A stretch of 64,000 nt of DNA, taken from positions 868,001 through 932,000 of the forward strand of contig JBLDXI010000074.1 in assembly GCA_047495785.1 (NCBI GenBank). The letters run 5' to 3'. The translations under genes were made by a program, and so were the position numbers. The notes below the pieces were generated by a model, which was given only the letters and a program-made list of their open reading frames with translations, was not told where the DNA came from and did no database searches. This stretch comes from Lepidodermella squamata (lineage: Eukaryota > Gastrotricha). Below, one piece after another: positions 1 through 9,281 of this stretch; position 1 is the first letter of the stretch, and each line of letters starts with the position of its first letter.

Positions 1-575
1 AAATGTTCGAAAATCAAGATAAATTGAGTTTAATTAATTAAATAACTAATTAGTGAATGATAATCAATTCGATTTTACTCACCCTAAAATTAAAGCCATT
101 ATTGCTGGTCCAAACTCGGAGGAAAAATTACCCAGTTATGGCATGCGGGCCAAAAAATCGTATCAACTTCTAGAATAGACGCTATTCACTTCAGAAATGA
201 GTTGGTATAAAAATAAAAAACTGATATCAGAACTTAATTTGGCGGTCAATGAAAAGCACCGGTTGCCGCGCAATCGCCGTACTTGAAACGCGCACCTATT
301 CCCTTTCATGTAGATTATAGCCTCATTCACGGGTCATTCAAGCGTGACATGTCAATATCGCGGGTTGCGTGCCCTGCTAGCAGTGGGCCGGAAATAGAAG
401 CAAATGACGTAATACTTTTGATGAGCAGAAAAAACTGGTGTTCTGGTGATCAATCACGCGACTGACTTGTGGACTGACTTGTGGGCAAATAATCTTCTAT
501 TAATTTATATCCTTTATTAGTTAATCAAATAATTATAAATATTTTGTATAAATATTGGAGATATTTCCCGAAAAT
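1..575. other. No gene seen
   Basis: No convincing exon on either strand. A TTTATT on the plus strand near 510 reads as AATAAA on the minus strand, about 65 bases past the stop of the first DM9 gene, and is its likely poly(A) signal. Confidence 0.4.
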
Positions 576-1413
576 TTAGTCCGCTATATGAAGAACTTTG
601 AAGTCGCTGTTAATCTCCTGAACAGCGCCGTTGTAGGCCATAGTCGCTTTCAGCTCCCCGTCACGCACCTTGCACACGTAGTGGCTGTGGTACTTGTCGC
701 CGGGCGGTCGAGCGTGACCTACGTATAAAACGTCATTGTTCGCCGCTTTCAGCCCGCCCTTGATTGAATGCTTCGGAACGGTGAAATCTGCCGATGGCGC
801 CGACCAGTGCAGGCGGCAGTGCACAGGCTGGTGATTGACTAAAATTTCGTAATTCGAAGACTCGATGTATTTGCCGTTATAGGCGGCGATGCATAGCTTT
901 TTTGAAGGAATCACGGTTCCTAGGTAAAATTAATAAATTAATTGATAAATTTTCAAAAACTACTAAAAATCAAACCTAAACCAAGAGTTTTATAACTTCG
1001 AAAAAATTGCAAAAATAATGATGAGGCTTTTCTAAATTAGAAAATGATGGATTTTAAAATTTAAAGGATATCTACCTGAATTTTTATAAATTACACTGAC
1101 CGCATTTTGAATATTTAAATGAATTAATAGACATAATTAATTTGTATTTGTAATATTTTGTTTACCTGGAATGATGTCCCCTGAATCTTGAAATGTGATA
1201 CGGCCGACGTAAAGTGGGCTTTCGTCTCCGATACGGCCGCACTCGACTGATCCTAAAGGTATGGGGCTGTCCTTGGACATCGGAGTCCAGTGAAGCTCCT
1301 CCATCAAACGATGCGTATTCATTCGATGGAGAGTCCTCGCTCCACCCCTGAGAAATGACAAGAAAATCAAATAATCTCACAATAGCAAAGTTTGCTCACG
1401 CTAGTAAAGACAT
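576..1413 (-). CDS. DM9 (DUF3421) repeat protein 1
   Basis: Three exons read on the minus strand: 1413-1400 (14 bases, MSLL plus two bases), 1347-1166 and 919-576, giving 540 bases and 179 residues. The GTGAGC and GTAAAC donors and both AG acceptors keep phase. Two DM9 units are visible. The first runs from LHWTP through PLYVGR and DIIPG to YEILVN. The second runs from LHWSAPSADF through DVLYVGHARPP to DFKVL. DM9 proteins are soluble and usually lack signal peptides, as here; an oyster member binds mannose. A lectin-like recognition role is inferred from the family, not shown. It belongs to the same subfamily as the genes at 7.5, 9.3 and 12.5 kb, all ending in a DFKIL-like motif. Confidence 0.85.
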
Positions 1414-2236
1414 TCCGCGAACAATTAATTCGAGAAATAAAGAATACGATACTTTACTGGGCTAATTTACGCCAGTGCAAGAGAGAAATTTGCCTCACTG
1501 TTTCAATAAGTATTAAATGTACCGGCATGTTGTCTATCTTATTCGCGGTGGTGGTTTTAAATGCAGTGGGCGATCCGGCTATTCATCCGGCTTATAATCA
1601 GTCAGCGCATGACAGGCCTATTTAAGCCTGACCTGACCTACAATGCGAATGTGGAATCTGGGTCGGCATTTATATCAAATGACTGAATGGTACAAATCAT
1701 AAATTGCAGGTCAGCGTAAATTGGTTGATTGCGCCTATAAACGAGACTGTTGAAAACTGCGCCCTGATGAAGAAACCGAGGAACCCGCACGGAACATAGC
1801 ATATTAAAATATGAGGAGAAATTTAGATTCATCATTACCACCAAGGTTGCATATATGAAGGCTCTGGCATGAAAAATTATGTACTCTCTACCATGCTGGG
1901 GTTAAATTAATTGGATAGCAAATCAAGTCGCGCAGATCGGAATCACAATGCACGATTCTTTCGCTATTTTCCCATTTCTATTTACTACCTCAACTTTTTA
2001 TCAGGGGGTGAAAAATTGCCATCGCGCGAATACCTGGTGGCCCAACAAACAAGCTCGAATCCTCTTTCGAACGGTGGTCTTGGGAGAAACTCCACGCATG
2101 GCATCTTTCCTTTTTACTTCATGATTGTAATAAAAAGCTAATTTTGTATATTGTATATACATGATTGTAATATAAAGGGTGTTTATAAGCTGTTACAAGG
2201 CAATCACGCTGTCGTGGAATCGATTTCCTCGGCTAT
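1414..2236. other. Intergenic; no gene seen
   Basis: Only short, low-complexity open frames. This is the upstream side of the first DM9 gene and the downstream side of the membrane-protein gene. No repeat family was recognised. Confidence 0.4.
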
Positions 2237-3269
2237 TTATTCAGCATCGTTGCTATTCAAGGTTCCTGCTGAACCACTCCGTCCTTGTTCAACATGAATG
2301 TTTGATCCAGCGACTAATGGAACAGATTCGACGGTTGAAGAATCATTATTCGTCGATTGATTGCCAGCTGTCCGTCGTCGTATGAGACCGTCTTCGAGAT
2401 TCCCAGCCGCGATCCGCTGCGATTCTTCTTGGGCAAAATCACCGAATGTATAGCTATCGGAGCGACTGAAAAATTTAATAACTCGCATTGTTAAACCCAA
2501 TAGAAAATAAGCCTGATTACTTTTCCAGCCGTCGATTTACATATTCGTATTCGGTTTCTCTAAAGCCTGCGTTCAGCAAATAGCAACACGATGATATGGC
2601 AACCATAATGTATCGAAAGACCGTTTCAGAAACAGTCGGATTCCAATATGAAGGTGGACAATATGTTCTGGCTAGTAGGAAGCCATTGAAAATAACGAAA
2701 ATCAGGGTCTCAGTATTGGTGGCTAAAGTGTAGAAGAAATGTTGTTTTCGTGATAATCGATCTGCAATCGATCTGGTGATGCCTGACTGCAAACTAACAG
2801 CACTCATGTAAACGCCTGTATACCCCTCCTTGATGCTTAGGGATTGCTCAGAGTACAAAGCTAGCCACCACCAACAGGCTAACACTGCAGTAATGACAGA
2901 GATTGACACATATATGAACTTATTTATGCGCAAGAGAATTTGGGCAATAGCGGATCGAAATTTTTGAAACAAACTTAGCTGCAGAACTTGGTCAGCAATC
3001 CGAAGTATTGCAAAGTATATGGCAGCGACGACAAAAACTGCGCGAGGTGGGTTATCGTTTGTGCACCAATAGAATACATCGTGCAATTGAATGAAGACGA
3101 GCCAATCCAAAGCCGAGACTGCAACTAAAGGAAACCAACCACGAAAAATAACACTCGCTTGCGATGATTTCAGCCTGGACTCGTTTTCAACTGTATTCGC
3201 CGTGGTTTCGCTCACAGATTCGTCAACGTTAACGTTAACGTCAATGATTTCATTAGATGGTTGATCCAT
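2237..3269 (-). CDS. Multi-pass membrane protein, unknown family
   Basis: Two exons, 3269-2521 and 2465-2237 (donor GTAATC, acceptor TTTCAG), give 978 bases and 325 residues. The N-terminal ~45 residues are hydrophilic and acidic. Hydrophobic stretches follow near residues 46-65, 77-95, 113-137, 185-205 and 218-235, suggesting about five membrane passes. They include a tryptophan run (ACWWWLA). The second exon adds a cytoplasmic-looking tail starting SDSYTFGDFAQEE that is rich in Ser, Asn and Arg. No family was recognised. Two decayed tail copies of this gene lie just downstream in minus-strand order, at 4.1-4.4 kb and 4.9-5.1 kb, so the gene has duplicated locally. Start chosen at the first ATG (MDQPSNE); an upstream non-coding exon is possible. 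Confidence 0.75.
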
Positions 3270-4089
3270 CGTGCAGTTGAATTGAAGACTTTCGTGGGAG
3301 TCCGGACGCCAAATTGAAGAATTACAGGTTCACCAGGTAGTCGGCAAATTCACCAATCTGTGGAGGTATCATTCACCGGCAAAAATCGGCGTTCTTGTAT
3401 TTAAGTCGAATTAATCTGAGTCAATTAATTTTGTAACATTGTTCTGATGAAAACTATAGCACTTCTTTTTGCTTTTATTCAACTATGCTTTTCCGATTGC
3501 AATGGAAGAGAAAAAGAATAGACATATGCCGCATGTCGCTTAGGTAAGGATGAATACCTTATGAGCAGAGAATCTCACTTTTCAAGCTTTGGAGTATAAG
3601 GGATTCCTAAAAATACAAGGATGGAGCATGATAGATCACTGCTTTATACCTCATCGTTGAGCACCGTGTGATACGATCCTCGCTCTTATGTCATTGCAAG
3701 TTGATAAAATGGTACGTGTAAACGATAAGATAGAAACAGTCATGTTGGAAAAGTGCATAAGATACAGTTAAGGGATGATAAGGATCTGGATCAGATAGTC
3801 GGGAAACAGAAAATAATAGGAGAATTTTCGATCTTTTGGTTTGAGTTCGCCTGGTATATATCGGTATATCTGCGACTGCTGTATGTGCCGTGTTCAAGTC
3901 TTATATCAGCTGCGATCGTCTGCAATCCATCCATAGCGAAGTTATCAAATGTAATAGTAGAAGGCTGGCAGTGGCGCAGTGGCGGTGGCGCCCCTGCAAA
4001 TAGGTCTAAAAGGACTGAAGTGCTTAGTGACGGCGTATCTTAATAATTTGAGCCAATCATTCGGTCTTGGAAATATTTTATTGAATACT
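3270..4089. other. Intergenic; no gene seen
   Basis: No supported exon. A short GC-rich run with repeated GGCGCAGTGG-like units near 3970-4000 resembles transposon-terminal sequence, but no second end was found. Confidence 0.3.
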
Positions 4090-4445
4090 CTAGCATGTTA
4101 GCTGATCATGGTTCCCGCCGAATCATGCTGTTCTGCTTGATCATTAACTTGTGAGTGAACGACTAATGGAATAGAAATGACGTTTATATCGATATCCATT
4201 GATTGATCGGCAGCTGTCCGTCGCCGGATTCCCAGAGGCGATCTTTGCGACTAATTGATGGCGAAATTATGAAATGTATAGCTGTCCGAACGCCTGAAAA
4301 ATTGAACAGCTCGTGCAATACCATGAGTAGAAAATTTGCAAGACTTACATTGCCAGCCGTCGAGCTACAAATTCGTTGCCGGCTGCCCTGAACCTTCGTT
4401 CAGCAAGTGGCAACAGGATGAGATGGATGAGAACTACGTACAACA
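4090..4445 (-). pseudogene. Decayed copy of the multi-pass membrane protein gene
   Basis: Read on the minus strand, 4445-4347 matches the end of exon 1 of the 2.2-3.3 kb gene: LAERRFRAAGNEFVARRL here against LNAGFRETEYEYVNRRL there. It keeps a phase-2 GTAAGT donor. The next exon begins after a TTTCAG acceptor with RSDSYTF and includes IRRRTA. It then meets an in-frame TAG after NFAIN, while downstream frame traces still resemble the parent tail (SIPLVV). The membrane-spanning part of exon 1 is not recognisable upstream. This is a truncated, stop-containing duplicate. Confidence 0.65.
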
Positions 4446-4855
4446 ACATTCGAGTTTGTGAACGTTCAAAATGCAATAGTAATTGGGAATGAAGAAAAAA
4501 CATTTGCACATTTTGCTAACACTTTTGCTAACACGCCAAATTGAAGTATTACCGATTCTTATTACCAGGTCGACGGCAGACTCGCGAAAGTATCATTTAT
4601 TACCAGGAAATACCACCAGGAAATACCATCTGCTCTTGTGTTGAGGTCAAAGTCACTTGATGTTATGTCATGTCTCACATATATTATGACAAGTTTGATA
4701 ACAAGATAAATTGTTATCTTTTACCTGAAGATAGTAAAGAAATTCCTATTTCATATGGCGGCTTATCTGGGATAGCGTAGAAGCCTTCGATCAGATAGCC
4801 ATATCGAGCTTGTTAGTTATGCGAAGGCAATCGGGCGATCTTTCATTCAGATTAT

Positions 4856-5060
4856 TCAAGTTTCCTTTGCATCATTTCGTTCACCTTCAACATGAAAGTT
4901 TGAGCGAGCGACTAATGGAATAGATTCGATTGACAAATCAGGATCCGTCGTATCATTGCCGGCTCTCCGTCGCCATGTGAAACCGCTGTATTCAAGTTTC
5001 CCAACTGTTATCGTCCGAGATTCTTTGGCAAAATCTTCAAATGAATAGCTATCCGAGCCC
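4856..5060 (-). CDS. Last exon of a third membrane-protein copy (partial)
   Basis: An exon preceded by a TTGTCTCAG acceptor encodes about 68 residues starting GSDSYSFEDFAKESRT and ending before a TGA. It aligns along its length with the tail exon of the 2.2-3.3 kb gene (SDSYTFGDFAQEE, RRRTAGN, ESVPLVA) and has no internal stop. No matching membrane-spanning exon was found upstream. An open frame (MFQLLKIKVV...) does run into the exon from 5190, but it does not resemble the parent. It could be a remnant or the end of a diverged gene. Confidence 0.5.
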
Positions 5061-6177
5061 CTGAGACAAAGAGACAAATACAAAATAAATTTCCGTGTCG
5101 ATGAGGATCCCCATTGACAAGGCGATAATTGGAAGGTGCAACATCTGAGAGTAAAAGTCGACGACTTTTATTTTGAGTAGTTGAAACATTTTCTGGAGGC
5201 CAAGTTTTGAATGTTAACTCCGGATTGAGTAAAGCTCACGAATAATCTCACGGAATTGGCTTATTCCTGGGCAGAAGATCGAACTATAGTGCAAGCGAAT
5301 TGAAAAAAGTCACGGGGGTTCCGGGTGACTATTCTAAAACGCATGGCGATCCTCGCCGTTATTTTATGGGTAGTGGATAAAATAGTGATAAGAGGTGAGA
5401 TCGGAACAGTCATAGAACTACGAGTGTGATACTGCTGAACTTTTAGGCAGACCATTCACAAGAAAAGAAAATATTGCAATGGCAAATGATCACCGAAATT
5501 TGAAAAATTGAGTTCCTTTCCAATAATAATTGCTGAAGAAACCTCGCATGTCTTGACTTGTCGATTGGATAAAAAAGGTTTGAAAACTCAAACGAAAACA
5601 AATATGCTCAAATGTTACATCCCTTTTCCTTCACACGAAATACGTTTATTCCTGGGAGCCAGCTTGGACGAATTTTTTCTGATAATTATGAAATTTCTTT
5701 CATTCTTTTTCACTGCTATACATTCGAACTCTGTTCCAACTTCTGACTTGATTCAGCCACACCACGTGCTCCAAATTAAGATTCTGGATTTAATCAAACC
5801 GGCAATATCGATTGTTATAATGTAAAAACAAGCAGAATAATTTATGAAATTGTATAAAATCATGAAAAAATCGTCCAAGCTCGCTTCAAGCATCAAAATG
5901 TAGAGCTTGATCATAATTACTTGGTCTACTTCAATTACGCTGCCATCAGGATTAGAACATCGATCTTACAACTAGCTCTATGGTCTATGTGTCTAAAGGC
6001 TGTTGTTATGCCTAGATCGCCAGCCGAATTATCCAACACCTTTCACAAGATGGAGCAGCACCGTGCAAATATCAACAGGTTCGCCACAAGCAGTTGCAGC
6101 CCCGCGTCCCAACAACGAATATTTAATTCGCTGTTTGGGGTTTTTGTTACTTGCATGTTCCATTGTCATATAGAATA
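5061..6177. other. Intergenic; no gene seen
   Basis: Open frames here (for example 5508-5825 and 5921-6178, plus strand) lack family resemblance, a signal peptide or splice support, and were not called. Confidence 0.35.
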
Positions 6178-6714
6178 ATGTCTTCTACGCTGGTATTACT
6201 GTTAATTTGTTCCATTGGCCTTGCCGAAGGGCTTGTAGCTAACGATGATTCACTGGACGCTGACGAACGAGCTGATCTCAACGCTGAGCAAAATCTGCAG
6301 GACGCGCTGTGGAGCGAATTCGCCATGCCGAGTCTCGAGAAAGGCGCCGGCAAGTCGGATGAAGATGACGGCGAAGATTCCATGTCGATGGCAGGCGGCC
6401 CGCTATGTGGCGACGAGCCTCTGGTAACGCTGAAGCCTGCTACTGATGACGATAATGAAGAAGAAGGCGATGCGGAGTCTGGCCGTGCTTTTGCCAAAAC
6501 GCCAAGGCTGTGCCGTAGCCATACAGATTGCGCCCAGTCGAAGCGTGTTTGTTGCCGATCGAAGGCTGGAGGTGATGAGGCGAGAAAATACGTATGCCGG
6601 CGACCTGACTACGCCTTGGCTAGGAACGACAGGGGCGAGCTGACGGTCCGATTCAGTTGCTGTAACCGCCGACCACCTTGCTTTTTTCCTGATTTAAGTT
6701 GTTATAAGTCATGA
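6178..6714 (+). CDS. Secreted cysteine-rich protein
   Basis: Single exon, 178 residues. The ATG at 6178 is chosen because it starts a clean signal peptide (MSSTLVLLLICSIGLAEG); an upstream in-frame ATG at 6151 would bury it. A spacer of about 100 acidic residues follows (DEDDGEDSMSMAGG). Then comes a cysteine-dense region: LCRSHTDC, SKRVCCRS, YVCRRP, and CCNRRPPC near the end. The CxxxxDC...VCC spacing recalls small disulfide-knot domains such as WAP or dickkopf-like folds, but no family was recognised. AATAAA follows the stop by about 15 bases. A close paralogue lies on the opposite strand at 52.3-53.8 kb and is broken by a transposon. Confidence 0.8.
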   Translation: MSSTLVLLLICSIGLAEGLVANDDSLDADERADLNAEQNLQDALWSEFAMPSLEKGAGKSDEDDGEDSMSMAGGPLCGDEPLVTLKPATDDDNEEEGDAESGRAFAKTPRLCRSHTDCAQSKRVCCRSKAGGDEARKYVCRRPDYALARNDRGELTVRFSCCNRRPPCFFPDLSCYKS

Positions 6715-7007
6715 ATGTTTTTTACTTGGTAATAAATCTAGACTCATCTCCGTTTCTACGCATGCTTTTGTTATTTTTTTGATCAAAGAGCCATAAAGCC
6801 CAGAAGAGGACAGCTCAGAGAAGTGATCAATGGAAATTTTAAACAAACACAAACAACCGAAGGCATTTGATTCCACAATTGCGGGCCACGGTACGACATG
6901 CTTAGCTGGCCTCGCCCGGATGTGCAGGTCGGTTTGAACATATGGGTTCGAAATTACGGCAGCTGTAGCCGTGGCTGTTATCGCGCAGCTTAAACATCAA
7001 TGTAAAG
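6715..7007. other. Intergenic
   Basis: Convergent intergenic gap between the plus-strand cysteine-rich gene and a minus-strand gene. Nothing recognisable apart from the poly(A) signal at 6728. Confidence 0.4.
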
Positions 7008-7459
7008 TCATCCTGCGTCATCTGGTTCAGGCTCTTCCACGTGAATGTAGATAGGTGCATCGCGTGTTACTGGCCAAATGTTGGCCACCCAAGTCGAAGC
7101 CGAAGCGGGGCCGGATCCCGGATCCGCCAATGGATGAGCGCCGTATATGATTTTGATAGTTCGATCCTGTGACGATTGCAGTTTGTCGCGAGTCGATTTG
7201 GATGCCTGTCCGAGGATGAGGTCGCCATAATTCTCAGGCAATTGGTCATCATAACAGCAGTTTTGCGATCGAGCGTCAACAGCCTGTTTGAGAGCAAACA
7301 CGCCTTTTCGGGCTTTGCCTTTAACCATCTCGACGCGCTTGTTGTCAATTTTGACACCAGGGGTATCCATGATTTCTGACGGCTTTGCTACTCCCCCATT
7401 GTGACCACGAAATCTAAAAAATGTGTGGAAAATCTGTATTTAGCAAACCTCGGTTGCAT
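7008..7459 (-). CDS. Hypothetical protein, possibly two exons
   Basis: A 7413-7008 exon encodes about 120-135 residues with mixed codon use and no low complexity: VKIDNKRVEMVKGKARKG early, then CCYDDQLPENYGDLILGQ, and an acidic end (VEEPEPDDAG). The ATG at 7370 could start it. Alternatively a TTTTTTAG acceptor at 7414 joins in phase to an 11-base exon (7459-7449, MQP plus two bases, donor GTTTGC), giving 138 residues. That would copy the tiny-first-exon layout of the neighbouring DM9 genes. No DM9 motif or other family is seen in the product. Confidence 0.5.
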
Positions 7460-7508
7460 CGACTCAATAAAAGGGACCCGAAACCAGCACCATGTATTTA
7501 CATGTATT

Positions 7509-8559
7509 TTACTTTTCATAGTCGACCAAGCACAGAATACGAAAGTCTTTATTGATAGGGACCGAAGCTCCATCGTAAGCCATCAGGGCTTTGACATCAC
7601 CATTGCGAACTTTACAGACGTACGTGCTATTCGGCGGCGCATTAGGTGCCCGTGCTCGAGCGATATAGAGAATTTCATTCTGGCCACCAGCGACATTGAG
7701 GCCACCTTTCACGGCATTTCGTGGCATCGAATAGTCGGCGGAAGGTGCAAGCCACTGTATGCCACCGACTAGAGGCTGAGTGTTGACCAAGACTTCATAG
7801 CTTGACGATTGAATTTCCTTGCCTTGAAATGGTGCGAAACAGGCTTGTTTTGATGGAATGATTGTTCCTGGAAAATCGTTCACGATTAACTTCTTCAGTA
7901 AGTGAAAGGAAAGGAAAGGAAAGGAAAGGAAAGGAAAGGAAAGGAAAGGAAAGGAAAGGAAAGGAAAGGAAAGGAAAGGAAAGGAAAGGAAAGGAAAGGA
8001 AAGGAAAGGAAAGGAAAGGAAAGGAAAGGAAAGGAAAGGAAAGGAAAGGAAAGGAAAGGAAAGGAAAGGAAAGGAAAGGAAAGGAAAGGAAAGGAAAGGA
8101 AAGGAAAGGAAAGGAAAGGAAAGGAAAGGAAAGGAAAGGAAAGGAAAGGAAAGGAAAGGAAAGGAAGGAAAGGAAAGGAAAGGAAAGGAAAGGAAAGGAA
8201 GGCGAGCCTGGGGATAATAGGAATAGGATTAGGATGAGGATTAGGAATGCGAAAATAAAAATAATAGGAAAGAGAATAAGTGTATGGATGATAGGCATTG
8301 TATTATAATAGGATTTAGTCCCAACCTGGCACGATGTCGCCCGTCTCAGGCAAATTAATTCGGCCAATGTACATAAGGCACGACCCAGGTCCATTATGGA
8401 TCCCGACTTCAATAGCCCCAGCCGGAACTTGGCCATTCTCAGCTGGTTCCCATCTCAACATATCGAACAACTGCTGAGTGCTTCCACGCTTTAACCGGGC
8501 TGAATATCTTAACATTCTATTTTGATTTATTAGAAAAATGCGTACCCGTCGAATGACAT
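7509..8559 (-). CDS. DM9 (DUF3421) repeat protein 2
   Basis: Exons 8559-8546 (14 bases, MSFD plus two), 8516-8326 and 7867-7509 give 564 bases and 187 residues. Unit one: LRWEPAENGQVPAGA, LMYIGR, DIVPG. Then IIPSKQACF and YEVLVN. Unit two: IQWLAPSADY, EILYIARARAP, and YVCKVRNGDVKALMAY to the DFRIL end. The second intron holds a ~297-base CCTTT (sense strand) tract ending only about 36 bases before the 3' splice site. The exon-2 donor is GTTGGG, weaker than those of the sister genes. A cytosolic or non-classically secreted lectin-like role is inferred from the family. Confidence 0.85.
7904..8200. repeat. AAAGG pentanucleotide microsatellite
   Basis: About 59 near-perfect AAAGG units with one slip near 8165. 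It lies wholly in the second intron of DM9 gene 2. On the transcribed strand it is an unbroken polypyrimidine run (CCTTT)n next to the acceptor. It produces long spurious open frames on both strands (KGKER and FPFLS repeats). Confidence 0.98.
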
Positions 8560-9281
8560 TGCAAGTGGCTTACCTCTACTCTTCAAATCAACACTGTTTT
8601 GTTTGCTTAGAATTGGTTAATCACTTTGACGCGACGACGAGGCGTTTTAATTACACTCATATAATAACCCATTTTATGCGCGTTTTTTGGTTGACGGGAT
8701 CCAGACAAAAAACCAGATTTCATCTTTATATTCCAGATGAAATTTCTTTTCATCAATCCTCTGCTAAAAAGCTGTTGCAAAATGACTGACGGCAGTCGAT
8801 GAGTCTACCTCTCAGCCGTGTTTATTCATCAAATTGTGCGATATTTTTAATTAACTCACCCGGCAATATAATGAGGTCGAAGCATATAAAGAAATGTCGG
8901 CAAATAATGATTTTTGATCCCATTTCTTATAATATTCTAACCAACCTGGCCCAAGCCCCGATTGATGATAATTTACCATTTTCCTTATTCTTATAATCAA
9001 TTACTTCCTTGAATCAAATACTTCCTTGACAACCAACCGATAATAGTGGCATATAAATTCTCTAAAATCAAATTTTCCATTATTTTTTCACGAGCTTTTT
9101 ATTAACATGAAAAAAGAACAATGCTCATCCAATGACGTAACTCATTCGAAAAGTAAAATAATACAATCGATGAAATAAGCGTTGGAAGAATCGATAAAAC
9201 TGCACGATCATGATGTCAAGATCGAACTCGGAGAACAAAATGTGGAGAAGCTTTTTTTCGGAATGCAGACAATAAATCATC
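8560..9281. other. Intergenic; no gene seen
   Basis: Promoter-side sequence of DM9 gene 2 and 3' flank of DM9 gene 3. No supported exon or repeat. Confidence 0.4.

Noticed and set aside
5508-5825. 105-codon plus-strand frame
   Set aside because: Low-complexity hydrophobic runs in AT-rich DNA; no support.
7862-8436. Long open frames on both strands (KGKER and FPFLS repeats)
   Set aside because: They are translations of the AAAGG microsatellite inside an intron, not genes.
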